From positions 1 to 27,383 of the forward strand of contig JAJNNY010000136.1 of NCBI GenBank assembly GCA_022453515.1: a DNA stretch of 27,383 bases, given 5' to 3'. The stretch comes from Astrocystis sublimbata (lineage: Eukaryota; Ascomycota; Sordariomycetes; Xylariales; Xylariaceae). The translations under genes were made by a program, and so were the position numbers. The notes below the pieces were generated by a model, which made no database searches, was not told the DNA's origin, and was given only the letters and a program-made list of their open reading frames with translations. Shown piece after piece: positions 10,289 to 21,626 of this stretch; position 1 is the first letter of the stretch; every line of letters begins with the position of its first letter.

Positions 10289-13200
10289 CTAGCCATAATA
10301 CTCCAAAAGCCAGGCTCTCAAGTCTCCAACAGTTGGATACTCCAAAAACAGACTACCACTGATAGTGACACCAAGGACCTCGCGCAGCTTCTCTGCGACG
10401 ACCAAACTCATCAAGCTGTCAACTCCTACATTGGCAAATGAAACGCCATCTTGGAGCTCAGATGCATCGAGCGCAGTTTCGGTAGCAATGAGCAGCATTG
10501 CTTTCGTTGTGATGCTATCCTCAGGTATTGGTGAGGTTTCCGTCACAGGAACTTCTGTGACTGGCTGTGGTTTTCTCGCTTCGGGACTAGCGTCGGGCGG
10601 CACTGGAACTGATACGACTGTCAATTTGTCTGCTCTGACCTGTGCTACCGGGGGCTGCAAGGCAGGAGCTATTATTGGCCTTGCATCGGCCGGCTTGTGA
10701 GTGGCGGCACCTTTCGTCGAGTCAGGGGCAGAGAAAAAGCGATCGAGCAGGAGTCGTGGGCTTTCGGGCTTGTTAGCATTATTCTCCCAACGATGCTTTC
10801 CTCGCGGGATTACTTACTACTTGCGGAACTTGATATCTCCCACCTGGCCTATGATAGTGTCGTCCTGGAGGATGTACACATCACCCAAAAACACACCGGC
10901 GTCTTCGTGTGTCGGTATCATCTTGACGTAGGAACGGTATGTTGATCCTGCCGTCAGGGGCCGGGCAAAGCGCATTGACTTCCATCCAGGGGTGACGCAG
11001 AAGTGCGTTCCCACGTCCATCGCGTCCGAGACATTCATGACGAAGCCGGCCAGATGCGCGACGCTGTCGATGAAATAAGGAGGCACAGTCCAATGGCCGC
11101 TTTTATCCTGGGACAACTTGATGTCGGCATAAGCCTCAAGCTCGTGAAGAACCACGGATTGCATGCCGCGGTACTTGTCGGCGTAGTCTACAAGGTTACG
11201 TGCAAAGAGACCGTACGCCATCTTGCGACTGAACCTGTTGGCTATACCTTGTTCGGCGAGGCGTTGGAGGTCTTGGATGCGTCCCAGCACGAGATGGGCG
11301 GCTGGGGTCCAGGACCCCAGCCACTCTGTCGGGTTGCCATATATGACAGTAGCAGTGGCGAAATGTTCGTCCAGAGTGCCGTCGACGTCAACGTTGTGCC
11401 AAATGACTTGGGCTTCTCTAGAGTTGATGTCGTCGGTCGATATTGATACCTGGATCGTCTGCGGTACATCACGGTTCTTCTGGGCAACCAACCCCTTGGT
11501 CACTTCCAGGTTGGTGATATTAATAGCAATGTCCTTACTTCCCGGCTTTAGTTTTGAGTACAAATACTGGCCAATAGTGTACACTATATCCGCATGAATG
11601 GACTGTGTGGGACCACGTTAGTTGCCATCTCTAACCTTTAGTATTTTGTTAAATAAAATGTACGTACTGAAGTCACCACACCGCAATTGTTCATTTTGTG
11701 TCCGTATGCGGCATCGTGGAAGTCCTTTTGCATAAGGTCGGATCGAATCGTGACTGTACCAGCAGAGCCGTTGAAAATTTCGCTGATAACACGTTGAACG
11801 GTCGAGGTACTGATGGGTGACGAAGGTGGGGCACCGCTTGTCTCAAGAACCTGGCTGGCTTTTTCCTTGGCGTAGAAAGTGTTGCCCTTTGTTAGTGCCC
11901 AATCACCATTATATTGGAGCCAGTAAGTCTTATCATTCCAGCTATACGTTGGGAGATCGAGCAGGCGAAGAGCTGGCTCGAAAGGGCGGTGGTATTCATT
12001 CCAGGCGATCGGAACCCCCGCAAGATGCAGGGCACCAAGCGCCTGGACCAATGTCTGCCAGTTGTTCTCGCCCCGACGGATTGACGGTGTTGTGACACTA
12101 GTCCCCGCGACAATGCTTTTGACGAACCCCATGCACACCGGATGGGGTCCGATCTCAACCCAAGCGGTTGACTTGTCAATGAGGGATATCTTTTGCGCAG
12201 CCTCGATCCCGGAAACAAAATCAACGGTTTTGCGAGTTGCCTGTCGGACATAGTTGGCGTTGATAGTCTTATCATCGAAAACCACTTTACCTAACAAGGG
12301 GGAAATCACTGGCAGATTTGGGGCTTGGAAAATAGCACCCGACTTTGAGATCCTTTCAAAATCATCAAGAATCTCATCTGTCTGTGCTGAATGAAATGCG
12401 AAAGCAACATCAAGAGTGAAACACTTGTAGCCGGCCGCCTCGAGAACCTTTGCAAGGGCTTCGACATCTTCCTTGGTCGCACTTAGGACTGTGTCTTTCG
12501 GCCCATTGATGCAGGCGACTTCGAAATGCATGCCATGACCAGCATCTTGGACCTGAGCTAGCGAGGCACGAACCGCAAGCATCTTGTGGCTGCCAACTTG
12601 ACATTTCTTCTCCAGCATCAAGGCCCTTTGCCCAACTAGGAAAATGGCGTCGCTAGCCGAGAGAACTCCAGCTGTGCAAAGGGCGGCGTACTCCCCAAGA
12701 CTGTGCCCGACAACGATGTCAGGCTTGACGCCCAGGGAAGCCCAATATTTGGCCAGCGCAATCTCAACACAGACTAGTGCTAGCTGTGTAACAAGAGGGC
12801 GATGGATATGCTCTTTGGGAAAACTGCCGTCGATTGCCGGAATGAAGGCAGGGTAGCCTTGATTTTGGGCAATTGAGTCTAGCTGGTCGATCTGCGCTTT
12901 GAAATATGGCGATTCTCGGTAGAGTTCTAAGTCCATGCTGTTGTTAGAAGCCCCTTGACCGGTGAAGGCGAAGGCAACAGACGGAGGTCCGGTGGCAGGG
13001 ATCGACTTGTGCGAATCCAACGAGTCAAGCTGGGACAATAGTTGCTTCTTGAGATGTGAAGCGTCTGAGGCTGTGATGGCCACTCGGTGGTTATAGTGGT
13101 GGCGTCTTGCGGTAGTGGTGTATGACAGGTCGGACAGTGAAACATCTGGATGGGCGTCCAGATATGCTAGGAGCCGCTCTAGATTCCCCTTAAGCGAGTT

Positions 13201-16134
13201 CTTGCTTTTAGCGGAGATAGCAATGATAGGCGCCGGTCGAGTGTCCACCCCAACAACTTCATGGATAGGTCCCTCTTCAAGCGCTATAGTAGTGTTGCCC
13301 CCAGCCGCGCTGAAGTTATTCACCATTGCAATACGCCTTCTTTCTGAGTTCCGAATCCATGGTGTCTTTTGGTAAGGAATGTTCAAGTTGCGTTTCCCCA
13401 GATCACTGGGGAAGCCGGGGTTAATCTTGTCTTTAATGCCCACATGGGGTGGGATGGCCCCCTTTTCGAACATCAGCAATACTTTGATCAAAGCTGTGAC
13501 CCCCGCCACAGCCTCGCCGTGGCCAACATTTGACTTCACTGCACCAATGTACAGTGGGTTCTTGCTGCTACGCCTTTTGGTGATCGGTGCGAAGACTTCG
13601 CTCACAGACTGCATCTCTTCCGAGTCGCCTGCCTGCGTGCCAGTGCCGTGCATTTCAACAAAGCTCACATCGAGAGGATCGAGCCCGGAATCCCGCAAGA
13701 CCTCCCTGGAAAGAAAGGCTTGCGATGGAGCGTGCGGGTGCGTAATTGAGACTGCCTCTGCTGAATGATTGGTTCCGGCGCCCAGGATCACGCCGAGAAT
13801 ATTGTCGTTGTCGGCCTCGGCGTCTTGGAGTCTGCATCATATTCGGAGTTAGTTATGTCAATGTTCAGATGAAAAAGGGTATTAAACCGTGTCTAGAGAA
13901 CTTATAGAAAAGCAGTGGGCATATTCAAGACTCAGCCGGATAGCGGTCGATTACATTGAGGATAATAGCGAAATAATTAGTGTTGGATGGCTCCGAAATC
14001 TGCTTACCTCTTCATAACAATGGATCCAATGCCGTCAGCGCGACAGTAGCCATCCGCTGTTGCATCCCATGTTTTGCAGGCGTTAGGGGTTTTAGAAAGA
14101 AAGTGCCCATTTCCTAACCCGGCGAAAGCGTCCGAATTGGTAAGAACGTTCATCCCTCCCGCCACGACAGTGTCGGTATCTCCATTCCATAAAGAAGTAC
14201 ACGCTGCCTATGAGAATGTATTAGCGAAAAATAACCAGGCATCGGAATAGATCTAACATACTTGAATCGTCGCCAAACTTGATGAGCAGGCAGTATCAAT
14301 GCTATAACTTGGACCGGAGAACTTGAAGAAATAATTGATTCTTCCGGGACCAAAGGCACGACAACCCCCGGGAATGAAGTACGTGCTGATTTCTTGGGCT
14401 GTGTTGACCTCCCTATAATCGTCTGACGCCTGACCGTAAAATGTACCGATACGATGTAGGTTCGTAGCAGCGGTCCTGTCAGCCACGTAGCCAGCCCTTT
14501 CAAGAGCTTCATGAGCTGTCACCAAGGCGAGCCTCTGCATTGGGTCAGTCTGTTGTGCTTCTCGGGGGCTCATATTGAAGAAGCCAGCATCGAACAGACC
14601 AGGTTCGTCAATAAAACAACCGTAAGGCGTAATGCTGGTATTTATTCTTTTGCCGGTAGGGTCATGATGCGTTTCCACATCGAAACGATCTGCAGGGACT
14701 TTTCGGTGCACATCCAGCCCCTTTTCTAACAGCTCCCAGAATTTCTCGGTATCAGTTGCGCCACTGGGCATGCGGCATGACATGCCAATTATTGCAATTT
14801 TGGATTGCAATGACCCCCGAGGACCAGGCAGGCTGTTGTTGCTCTGGGAAATCCAATGCATCAAGTCCACTGTGGTAGTTCGGGAATCGGCCCCACTGGC
14901 ATCCAAGGCCTTCAGGAGCTCATGCACCGGTAATGAGTTTCGAAAGACAAGCACTTCCGCTTCGGTTGTCCCTGAATCTTTCGCACAGTGAACGATTCGA
15001 TTGATGACATTGTCCCACTCGATTTTCTGGGTCAATATCTCAGTGACGACTTCCTCAAAGAGATCGGTCACTGTCGTGGCACAAAACGGTTCCCCCGTAC
15101 TCGTGGAGAAGAGTCGGATGGTTGGGGAGTATCCTTTGCCCAAATTGTCGAGCACGCTCCGTCCGACAACCTCGTGCACGTGCGTCTCATCATAGACGTG
15201 TCGTGCATGGCATAACCCGCCATAGACTGGCAAACTCACCAGTTTTCGATCCCTGAAGAAATCAGAAAGACGAAGGAGGCTCTTCAATCTGTTCGGTGGA
15301 CCACTTATTGTAACGGATGTCCTGCTCAGAGCACTGATGAATATTTCGCTAGAGATGGCACATGGCTAATATTCTGTTAGTACTTGTACCCCTTTGTTGC
15401 TACACCATACGATGACTCACCTCTCGTGTGTGTAGCTCATCTAGCTCTTTCTGAACATCTACCGGTGCCACGTCGGGAACGACATAGGCCCACGAGTCAG
15501 GCTTCCCGGTAGATGAGGAATCAGGCGGCTGTAAGTTCTGGGAAACGTTGTTGACAAGGACACCGAGACGGAATGCGATACGAACAGCCTCCGCTCCTGC
15601 GAGGGGGAGGTCTGCAATACTTGGGGAAGTGGAGATTGCAGCGGCTGCTACCAAGCCAATTCCCAAACCAGCAAGACAGTAGCTTGGTGAGGCAGGACAA
15701 AACTGACGATCAGATGTTTCGTGGTATCTTTGAATGCATGTAAGTATCCTTGTCTTGACGATGGTGGGAATCACATACCCGATGAAAGTGGCGATCTCAA
15801 AGGCGCAGAGCAGAATTCCATCTATAGAGCCACACAGAGGGCCGGTTCTCAACTCGGCATGTCCTGCGAAGTCAAAAATGGTTTTGAATACTGGGATCAA
15901 TGCTCGTGTCTCGTTTGGAAGTTTGCGTATCTCCTCCCGGACAGCCAAAGTTGCTTCGTCGATAAATCGACTGAGAATCGAGTGTTGTCTCGACTTGCTG
16001 TGACTCAATATCTGCCGAAAAAGGCCACTCAAGTCATCAGAAGGGAACTCATTGCTGAAATACCCTAATGTGATTCTTGGTGGTTCCCCGGGTGTTTTCA
16101 GGGAGACCCAACTTGTGCCGGATTGGGCTGACAT
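10289..16134 (-). CDS. Non-reducing polyketide synthase, SAT-KS-AT-PT-ACP, no thioesterase (anthraquinone type)
   Basis: Six exons join in frame to 1812 aa: 16134-15421, 15365-14262, 14207-14008, 13831-11668, 11602-10818 and 10760-10289. The start is the first ATG of the open frame; an upstream frame extension has no ATG. Domains are a starter-unit transacylase (SAT) at about 1-400, with GLGIG at 156-160 where many SATs have GxCxG; a ketosynthase from about 426, with DTACSSS (Cys598), EMHGTG (His734) and SNVGH (His777); a malonyl acyltransferase with GHSLGEYA (Ser1050); a product-template domain with GHKMN (His1384) and DSVAH (Asp1573); and one acyl carrier domain with GVDSL (Ser1771). The protein ends right after the ACP. 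Enzymes of this layout and length, such as those of the emodin, endocrocin and asperthecin pathways, build an octaketide-type chain and need a separate beta-lactamase-type thioesterase, and one is encoded divergently next door. Exons 3-6 and part of exon 2 lie in the palindrome arm. Confidence 0.93.
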
Positions 16135-16671
16135 ATTGAAGATAGGACTGAAGTAGATAGTCTGTACTGCAAGCAAATAAAACTCTTGAAGTGCGAAATA
16201 TTGTTTGATGTAAGTTATGAGTATTTAATAAATCTAACAGAGGAACAATGGCCCCTGTGTTTGCGGCTCTTTTCCGAGCCGTCTGCAAACAGCCGTCGGC
16301 CACTTCATCTCACTGGGATAACATTCTCACTTCAAGTAAGCCATGAAACAGACAAGGGTGGTAATCAACCGAGAGAGCTGACTCCTCGGCGCGATGTGAG
16401 CAATCCACTCTGACCCGATTCTCACCACCCGGATCCGAAATGACGCGTTACCAGAGGGAATAACACGCAGTGTATGCACAAGACCGGGCACCCAAAAGGG
16501 AACAGAAGACATAATAGCGGTAGCTATAACCTAGTGCGCAACCGCGGGTCTGACATATACGTCTAACACAACACTGAAAAACCTAGGCTCCCTGCATACC
16601 TCTCCAATTACCCGCGCATATTTTCTCCAGGCGCTCTTCCTTGAGCAGATTCTTTGAGTAGACACTTCGAA
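16135..16671. promoter_or_regulatory. Divergent promoter region between the PKS and the thioesterase
   Basis: These 537 bp separate the two start codons of genes that must act together, so the region is probably a shared bidirectional promoter. It holds a perfect 6-bp-arm dyad at 16264-16281 (CGGCTC, 6-bp spacer, GAGCCG) and a CGGATCCG palindrome at about 16432-16439. Inverted CGG/CCG half-sites are typical of fungal Zn2Cys6 regulators. No TCGN5CGA (AflR-type) site was found here. Regulation by such a factor is inferred, and no regulator gene is in the window. Confidence 0.5.
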
Positions 16672-17675
16672 ATGGTTGGAGAGGGGGGCTATCGCCAAAT
16701 CAACAAAGCGTTGAATATCTGCGCCTTCGAAGATTACCTCGATGGTCAACAGAGAAGCCTTCCACCCCTCGACGATGTAGCCCAACTAAGTCCTCGTGTT
16801 GTCCGCATCCTGGGCCAAAATCCAGGAAAGGTAAGAAATCATTCGCGGAACTCAATTCTTAGTTTCCTCTATAGAAACTGATCACTTGACCACAGTTCAC
16901 ACTTCAGGGTACGAATACGTATATCATAGGCACAGGGAAACAGAGACTCCTCATTGATACCGGTCAAGGAATCCCTGATTGGGCAGACTTGATATCTTCG
17001 GTTCTGGCCGACTCTGCTGTGACCATTTCAGCTGTGCTGCTGTCGCATTGGCACGGGGACCATACCGGCGGAGTGCCCGACCTCCTTCGTCTCTACCCGA
17101 GCCTCCCGAACCGTATATACAAACACACTCCTGGCAAGGGACAACAGGCCATAACAGATGGTCAGATTTTCAAAGTCGAAGGGGCCACCGTTCGAGCGGT
17201 GCACGCCCCTGGCCATTCGCACGATCACATGTGCTTTATTATCGAAGAAGAAAATGCCATGTTTACCGGCGACAATGTTCTCGGTCACGGGACGGCGGCA
17301 GTAGAGGTCTTAAGTCTCTGGATGGGGACCTTGCGTCTGATGCAATCGCACAATTGTGGTAGGGGATATCCCGCCCATGGTGAAGTCATCCCCGACCTCA
17401 ACGCCAAGATATCGGGGGAGCTCGAGTCAAAGGAAAGACGCGAGAGACAGGTTCTACAGACATTGAATCGCATAAAGAAGGAGCAACGTGGGAAAGGCAG
17501 CGTGACTGTCAAGAGCCTGGTCACGGAGATGTATGGCGAGACGGACCAGCAGATGAGAGAGCAGGCACTGGAACCGTTCATTGACGAGGTATTAAGGAAG
17601 TTGACTGAGGATGATAAAGTGGCCTTTGAGATTAGAGCTGGTGAGAAGAAATGGTTTGCTATTGCCGCTCTTTAG
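16672..17675 (+). CDS. Metallo-beta-lactamase-type thioesterase (polyketide release)
   Basis: Two exons, 16672-16830 and 16896-17675, joined across a 65-bp GTAAG...CAG intron, give 312 aa, close to the usual length of this family. The start is the first ATG of the frame. The zinc-binding motif HWHGDH lies at 104-109. Further ligand motifs follow: PGHSHDH, FTGDN and a C-terminal YPAHGE. Relatives in emodin-, endocrocin-, geodin- and asperthecin-type clusters hydrolyse the aromatic polyketide off the carrier domain of a synthase that lacks its own thioesterase. The neighbouring synthase indeed lacks one, and the two are divergently transcribed. The enzyme is probably cytosolic, as no signal peptide is seen. 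Confidence 0.92.
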
Positions 17676-18803
17676 AGTCGTGCTGTAAATGTCCTCCGAC
17701 CACTAGATAGCTGCATGCCATCCGCTAGGGTATGGACTTTCTGGAGAGCTTCCTTTTGCCCATTAGACAGAATTTCAATATAGACCTACCGCCTCATCTA
17801 AAATTCTTACAATATTAGGGGAGAACACCTGAGACGCTGTATGCTTGGGCCCCTTACGTCCTAGCCCACGGGTTTTTTAAAACCCCTAAAAAAAGCCCAT
17901 GGGCCGTGGGTAGTTGCCAAGCCTATGCCAAGTATTTAGTTTGGGTACCCATGGGCTCACTTGGGCCGTAGGCCGCCAAGAGATGGGCCGGGTCTGTAAA
18001 CCCTAATATCGAGTTCAAGGTGGTAATTACTGTTCGACTTGCAAGCTATGCTTTCTTCTGATAGAATAGTATTACCTAGCCATTGTTATAGGTGCTTAGC
18101 ACTATCACCCACCTTCGCAGCCATCCCCGGGCCTTTCTAGCGCACACACTCTTTTTCTCTTCTATAGCTATTTCACATTGTCGGTATATACCATATCCAG
18201 CACTCATTTTCTTGCCGCTTATCATGCGCCATAGCTAGGGGTTTCGAGGAATCGTGCATGAAATCTGGGCTGTCTTGATGCTTATAGACCTGCGGGGCCA
18301 GCAGTTCGGAGGAATATACTTTTCTCTTGGTGGGGCTGGGATGTGGGTGAGAACACTGCATCAATTAGACCGATGCATTTTTACAAAAACATTAGTCTCG
18401 GTCGCCTTACTATGTGTCACATGAAAAATATTATGTATAAGATTGGTCCGAAGTCCGAAGAGGTATCGTCGGCGATGATGTAAGGCCGTTTAACACTTTG
18501 GGGATTGAGCACTAACATAACACCCCTCTAGTACGATACTTATCGGGCTTGGGGCACGGAAGATTGAGTCGAAAAGACCGAGATTCTCGCGCCAAATAGA
18601 GCTCACGTTTAACTAAGAAGTTTCATCGGCATCAACAACTCGTATGGGGAACGGCTTTCGTAACAAGCAGATTTGACATCATGCGTATAGTCTGACTCTA
18701 AAATAATTCGAACAACATACAAGAAAAAAATAAACAATTATGCGCATTAGCGCAACCATCTTACTCGATTCCATCTCAAATAACTTTACTCGATTGGACA
18801 GCC
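17676..18803. other. Intergenic region with a degenerate TIR-element relic
   Basis: This 1.1-kb stretch has no supported gene; open frames such as 18173-18364 are short and featureless. Apart from the relic at about 17870-18006 it holds only AT-rich spacer and the presumed promoter of the EthD-domain gene. Confidence 0.5.
17870..18006. mobile_element. Degenerate relic related to the palindrome-centre element
   Basis: A TTTTTTAAAA tract, then GCCCATGGGCCGTGGG (17895-17910), then a terminal GTAAACCCTA (17996-18005) follow in the same order as in the right half of the central element at 7030-7439. The rest is too diverged to align by eye. It is probably an old, partial member of the same family. 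Confidence 0.45.
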
Positions 18804-19366
18804 ATGTCACAGATCCCGCCCAAGTCCCCCCCAGGCTTAGAGCCATGCAAATACTTGTGTTTGACGATTTGCGGCTATCGTAAGCCCGGAATGAGCGAAG
18901 AAGACTATAGATACCACATGACTCAGGTATCTGTACCAATGACGAAGGATCTGATGGCGAAATATGGCATCAAAAGATGGACGATGGTAAGCGACCATGT
19001 GTATACTTGACTTGTCACAACCATTGACATGGAATGAAGATCCATAACCCTGAAGCTACACGCTCGTTGATGTCAGAGCTTTTCGATCCTCAGATGACAG
19101 TGGTTGCCGACTTTGATTGCTTCAGTCAAGTCGTGTTTGAGAGTCTAGAAGACTACAAACGGATCAAGCAGGATCCTTGGTACAAGGAGCATTTGATTGG
19201 AGACCATGAAAAGTTTGCAGATACTAAGAGGAGCAAGTAAGTAAACACGGTTTTATCTTATATCCTTTGACAAAGTAGCTGGTTAACTCAAGTTAGAATG
19301 ACTATCGGCTGGATCGAGGAATGGATCAAAGATGGGAAGCCTGTCAACGGACTAGAGTTTGATTAA
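18804..19366 (+). CDS. EthD-domain protein, decarboxylase-like (anthraquinone cluster type)
   Basis: Three exons, 18804-18986, 19040-19236 and 19297-19366, keep frame across introns of 53 and 60 bp and give 149 aa. The fold is the small EthD/dimeric alpha-beta barrel type. An N-terminal strand with [19 protein letters not shown] is followed by the H-M-T segment and KYGIKRW. A central [13 protein letters not shown] strand follows, and the tail contains IGWIEEWI. Similar proteins in emodin, geodin, trypacidin and agnestin clusters act on the released anthrone carboxylic acid and are assigned as decarboxylases. Placement next to the PKS and thioesterase supports that role, but the exact reaction is inferred. 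Confidence 0.8.
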
Positions 19367-19820
19367 GCGTTTGTGCATCTGAGGAAGTCGCAGTAGCGGC
19401 TTACGGATTGCCAAATATCCCTAAAACTCGTGGCTAAAGCTCATACATGTGATGATTTTGGTGCCAAATAAATCACGATACTTGAACCTTGAAATTGACA
19501 ATCTAGACTTTAAGTCTGGCCTTTGGAGGGCAGTTCATTCTAACTGCTTTGACACGAGGAAAGTGAGAAAATTGGGTATTAGATCATGGCATAGACCAGA
19601 TAGTAGAGAGAATAAGCTGAATTGAGTTGTAATATCTAGCAGTCATGAAGCGAGATAGTGGAGAGAATGACCAGCACGCCACTTCACATGCACTTCTCAC
19701 GTGTGTAGCTAGCTTGGGTACAATGAAGAGTGACGTTTATACGTTTCATGTTACAATTCGACTAAATCTCGACAGTCTTACGGTTAACTCTAGGAACTCG
19801 AGACAAATGGTCTACCCATC
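19367..19820. other. Intergenic region between convergent genes
   Basis: These 454 bp separate the 3' ends of the EthD-domain gene and the minus-strand P450. They must hold both transcript ends. No gene or repeat was recognised. Confidence 0.5.
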
Positions 19821-21626
19821 TTAGAATAGATCGATCAAGCATCGCTTTGACTTTGGCCCTAAAAGGAAGAACATTTCTGGTTCCATGTCTTCGTCGCAGA
19901 AGCCCTCTGCAGGTGAGACTTTGGCGTTTGGAAAAGTCCGAAAGAAGATAGCTGTAGCCATGCGGAGCTCCATACGAGCGAGATGGATTCCAGACAAACT
20001 ACTTCCTGGTCAGAGAAGTCAAGACATATTTAACAGTGTATGATAAGCTTACCACGGCTGCCACCCCCGAAGGGCACGAATGCTTCCTTCATATTCTTTG
20101 TCGGATTCTCCCAGCGCAAGGGATCGAACGTCTCAGGATTTGCAAAAACAGCTGAATTGCGGTGCATGTTATAAGCTCCAATACTGACAGTGTAGCCTGC
20201 GGGAATATGATACCCAAGAATTTCCGTGCCTCCAGCTGGCACGTCACGCGGAAGTCCAGCGGGCGCAGCGGGATATAGCCGTAGGACCTCTTCGATAACG
20301 AGGTTGAGATAGTCCAGTGACTTTACATTTGTATAGTCATATGGATCAGGAAGTTTCTGAAGTTCCTCTAATAATCTCGCTTTGACTTCCGGATGTTTAC
20401 ACACAGACCATATAGTATAGGTCAGTGTATTAGCCTGTGTCGATAGACTTAGCTTCTACTTATCTGGTTTCAACAACAATCGAAAGTCAAGACGTACTGT
20501 TGTGTCAGACCCTGCAATGACATACCCCATCGCGTTTGATCTAACTTCATCAAAGGCCATACCATCGTCGCCGGCTTTATACAATTTTGAAAGCAGTGTT
20601 GGTTTGGCGCTTTCGCCTTCCTCCTCTACAATGCGGTAGTGACGTGCAATAGACTGCTCGGCGTACTTCACTGTACGACGACGATGCTCATTTGCCGCTT
20701 TGATGAAGGGGATGTAAATATAGTGCCCTAGCTGGACGAGAAACGGGAAGGTCACACGGATACCGCCGAGCTTATTAACCGTTTCGAGATCACGTATGTA
20801 TTGGTTTTTCTGTAAACTCAAGTAAGCGACAAACACTCTTCGGGGATCTCCAAAATTCGAACCTCTCCCGTTTCCAGCATCTGGAACCCCTGACCGAAGC
20901 TCAGTTCGCCAATCACATCTGTGGCCATGGCAAGAAACCAATGAAACACGTCCTGTCCCACGGTTAGAATCCCGTCTTTCAAGTCGGTTCAAGACACTGA
21001 CAGTTGCACCACGCCTATGGGCCTCATCGCTCATCCGCTCAATCGCTAGTTGAAGCTTGCTCTCAATTATCGGCAAGTGTGTTGACAAGCTGGACTCCGC
21101 AAGCCCTGATGAAAGGAGCCTTCTGTAGTGCCTGTGGACGTCGATATCACGTGTGCTGAATACGTTTGGTGTGCCATTCAAGAGCCTGTCGTAGAATTCT
21201 GCCTTTGGAAACTCGCCCTTCACGCTGTATACCTTGCGTGTCACGCTCGGGTCCCGAAGGCTGAGCTCCTGGGGACTTATGCGGACTATAGGTCCTGAAA
21301 TTGACCATCAGCTACCTGGAGCAGAGCTCGGATCGCCCAAGCAATCATGACGCTTACCATATTTTTCGTGGAGTTTGTTCACGTATAATATCTTGGTTCC
21401 TTTGACAGTGGTGTATTGAATAATGGCGTCCGTCAGAATGGTGTACCACGGCCCTGGAAACTTTGCTATGGGACTCCTGAACACGTTATAAATCCACTTG
21501 AAACCAATTAGCGCCACATATATAGGTACACAAGTCAGGGAGGGTAATAAGGGGCCGTACTACAATCAGTGCCAGCACGATGGCGTTGGCAATCAATGCA
21601 TACTGGATGTTACCAGAGCTGTACAT
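19821..21626 (-). pseudogene. Cytochrome P450 with a one-base deletion in the heme-binding motif
   Basis: Seven exons fit a class II P450: 21626-21561, 21496-21358, 21294-21002, 20952-20863, 20809-20498, 20434-20053 and 19998-19821. It has an N-terminal membrane anchor, a FPGPW hinge, AGSDTT in the I helix (295-300), EVLR as ExxR (349-352) and FGGGSR (422-427). Phases agree at every junction up to the last exon. There the heme cysteine codon (19994-19996) is followed by one base too few at about 19990-19991, and the typical C-terminal helix continues in the next frame to a stop at 19821. A different acceptor keeps the frame but deletes the cysteine. The gene is therefore either inactivated or carries a consensus error in a short G run. 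With the base present it would be about 486 aa, normal for a P450. It resembles fungal pisatin demethylase/benzoate hydroxylase-like P450s; the substrate is unknown. Confidence 0.75.

Larger units (their letters stand above)
7440..14471 (-). repeat. Right arm of the giant inverted repeat
   Basis: This is the mirror image of bases 1-7029. Matching sequence continues to 14471, which pairs with base 1, so the outer boundary lies at or beyond this point. The right arm continues directly into the 5' part of the intact polyketide synthase and then into unique cluster DNA. This arm is therefore probably the original locus and the left arm the copy. Confidence 0.97.

Noticed and set aside
16135..16671. 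AflR-type TCGN5CGA binding site in the PKS promoter
   Set aside because: No match was found on reading; only TCGN3CGA and unrelated CGG motifs occur.
18173..18364. 63-aa minus-strand frame
   Set aside because: It is short, has no domain or neighbouring exon, and lies in AT-rich intergenic DNA.
20980..21004. An apparent second frameshift in the minus-strand P450
   Set aside because: It is better explained by a 49-bp intron at 20953-21001 with a CTAAC branch site. Removing it restores phase and gives the family's usual sequence before the DVFHW segment.
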